Assembly: GCA_038240335.1 (NCBI GenBank)
Contig: JBBSDV010000190.1
Location: 1 to 5,568, forward strand
From: JBBSDV01 sp038240335
GTDB taxonomy: Bacteria > Chloroflexota > Dehalococcoidia > DSTF01 > JACRBR01
Direction of reading: 5' to 3'
DNA length: 5,568 nucleotides
In this document: positions 5,370 to 5,568 of the stretch, one piece after another
How positions within the stretch are numbered: position 1 is the first letter of the stretch
How the letters are laid out: each line of letters starts with the position of its first letter
Notes under the pieces: generated by a model
The model's input: the letters and a program-made list of their open reading frames with translations, nothing else
The model's database searches: none
What the model was told of the DNA's origin: nothing
Position numbers and translations under genes: made by a program

Positions 5370-5568
5370 CTAACCGTCGTAGCGAGAAGTCCCATCGGCA
5401 CAGATTGTGACCGCGAACACGAAATACTGACGGGCGTTGGCTGCAACGTAGCCGCGGAATACGATCCGACACCCGTCACTCAGTTCAAGATCACGCCGGC
5501 GTCCGGCACCTACGCCGCCGCGACAGCCGTCGCGACACCGACGGTCGCGTCTACGGCCGCCGCCGGCG
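5370..5568 (-). CDS. Unrecognised gene, C-terminal end only (tentative)
   Basis: A minus-strand frame runs open from the window edge to TAG at 5372-5370, giving 65 residues. The last 40 look like a folded protein end, with alternating hydrophobic residues and two cysteines: LELSDGCRIVFRGYVAAN and then QYFVFAVTICADGTSRYDG. The first 25 are Gly/Arg-rich and less protein-like. I do not recognise a family. It would end 96 bases before the ATG of the FMN-binding protein and point the same way, so it could be the preceding gene of the operon. Against it, the plus strand over the last 90 bases has higher G/C at third positions and reads as a Pro/Ala/Thr linker, though that frame has no start codon. 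Confidence 0.35.
   Translation of the reverse strand, partial: AGGGRRRDRRCRDGCRGGVGAGRRRDLELSDGCRIVFRGYVAANARQYFVFAVTICADGTSRYDG

Noticed and set aside
5355..5568. Plus-strand frame ending in a Pro/Ala/Thr-rich linker-like sequence
   Set aside because: It is open to the edge with high third-position G/C but has no ATG, GTG or TTG after the preceding stop, so no start for a gene is available without assuming a frameshift.
1..5568. CRISPR arrays, tRNA or rRNA genes, insertion sequences
   Set aside because: I found no regularly spaced repeats, no cloverleaf-like segments, no rRNA-like sequence and no transposase motifs or terminal inverted repeats.

Overview
The window is high-GC (about 60% by eye) bacterial chromosomal DNA using ATG and probably TTG starts. 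Gene style suggests a Chloroflexota- or actinobacterial-like lineage. The signs are a flavoprotein with a CSTRYPC element before its SGAT motif, Pro/Ala/Thr/Ser-rich extracytoplasmic linkers, and a DUF5661-type small protein. This is an inference from remembered families; no rRNA or other marker is present to settle it.

Left part (1-2061, plus strand). Bases 1-440 hold no gene I can support, only short palindromes and a 12-bp tandem duplication. A plausible sigma70-type promoter (441-469) precedes a membrane-anchored SAM-dependent methyltransferase (538-1143). Its reading frame is broken by one extra base near 1132; the expected C-terminal tail continues in the next frame. A DUF5661-type small protein with a good ribosome binding site follows (1401-1661), then a 58-residue two-helix membrane protein (1885-2061).

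Right part (2280-5568, minus strand, convergent with the left part). In order of transcription it holds the C-terminal end of an unrecognised gene cut by the window edge (tentative, 5370-5568), a membrane-anchored FMN-binding-domain protein with an SGAT flavinylation site (4701-5273), an ApbE-type FAD:protein FMN transferase (3767-4681), and an RnfD/NqrB-like multi-pass membrane protein with an unusual C-terminal extracytoplasmic domain (2280-3770). The last three are packed with a 19-base gap and a 4-base overlap, so they look like one operon.

Working model: ApbE attaches FMN to the SGAT threonine of the anchored protein. The RnfD-like subunit, which itself lacks SGAT, would then move electrons across or along the membrane to or from that flavin. 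The other Rnf/Nqr subunits are absent from the window. A 26-bp near-perfect palindrome lies just upstream of the operon's ribosome binding site and is the best regulatory candidate.
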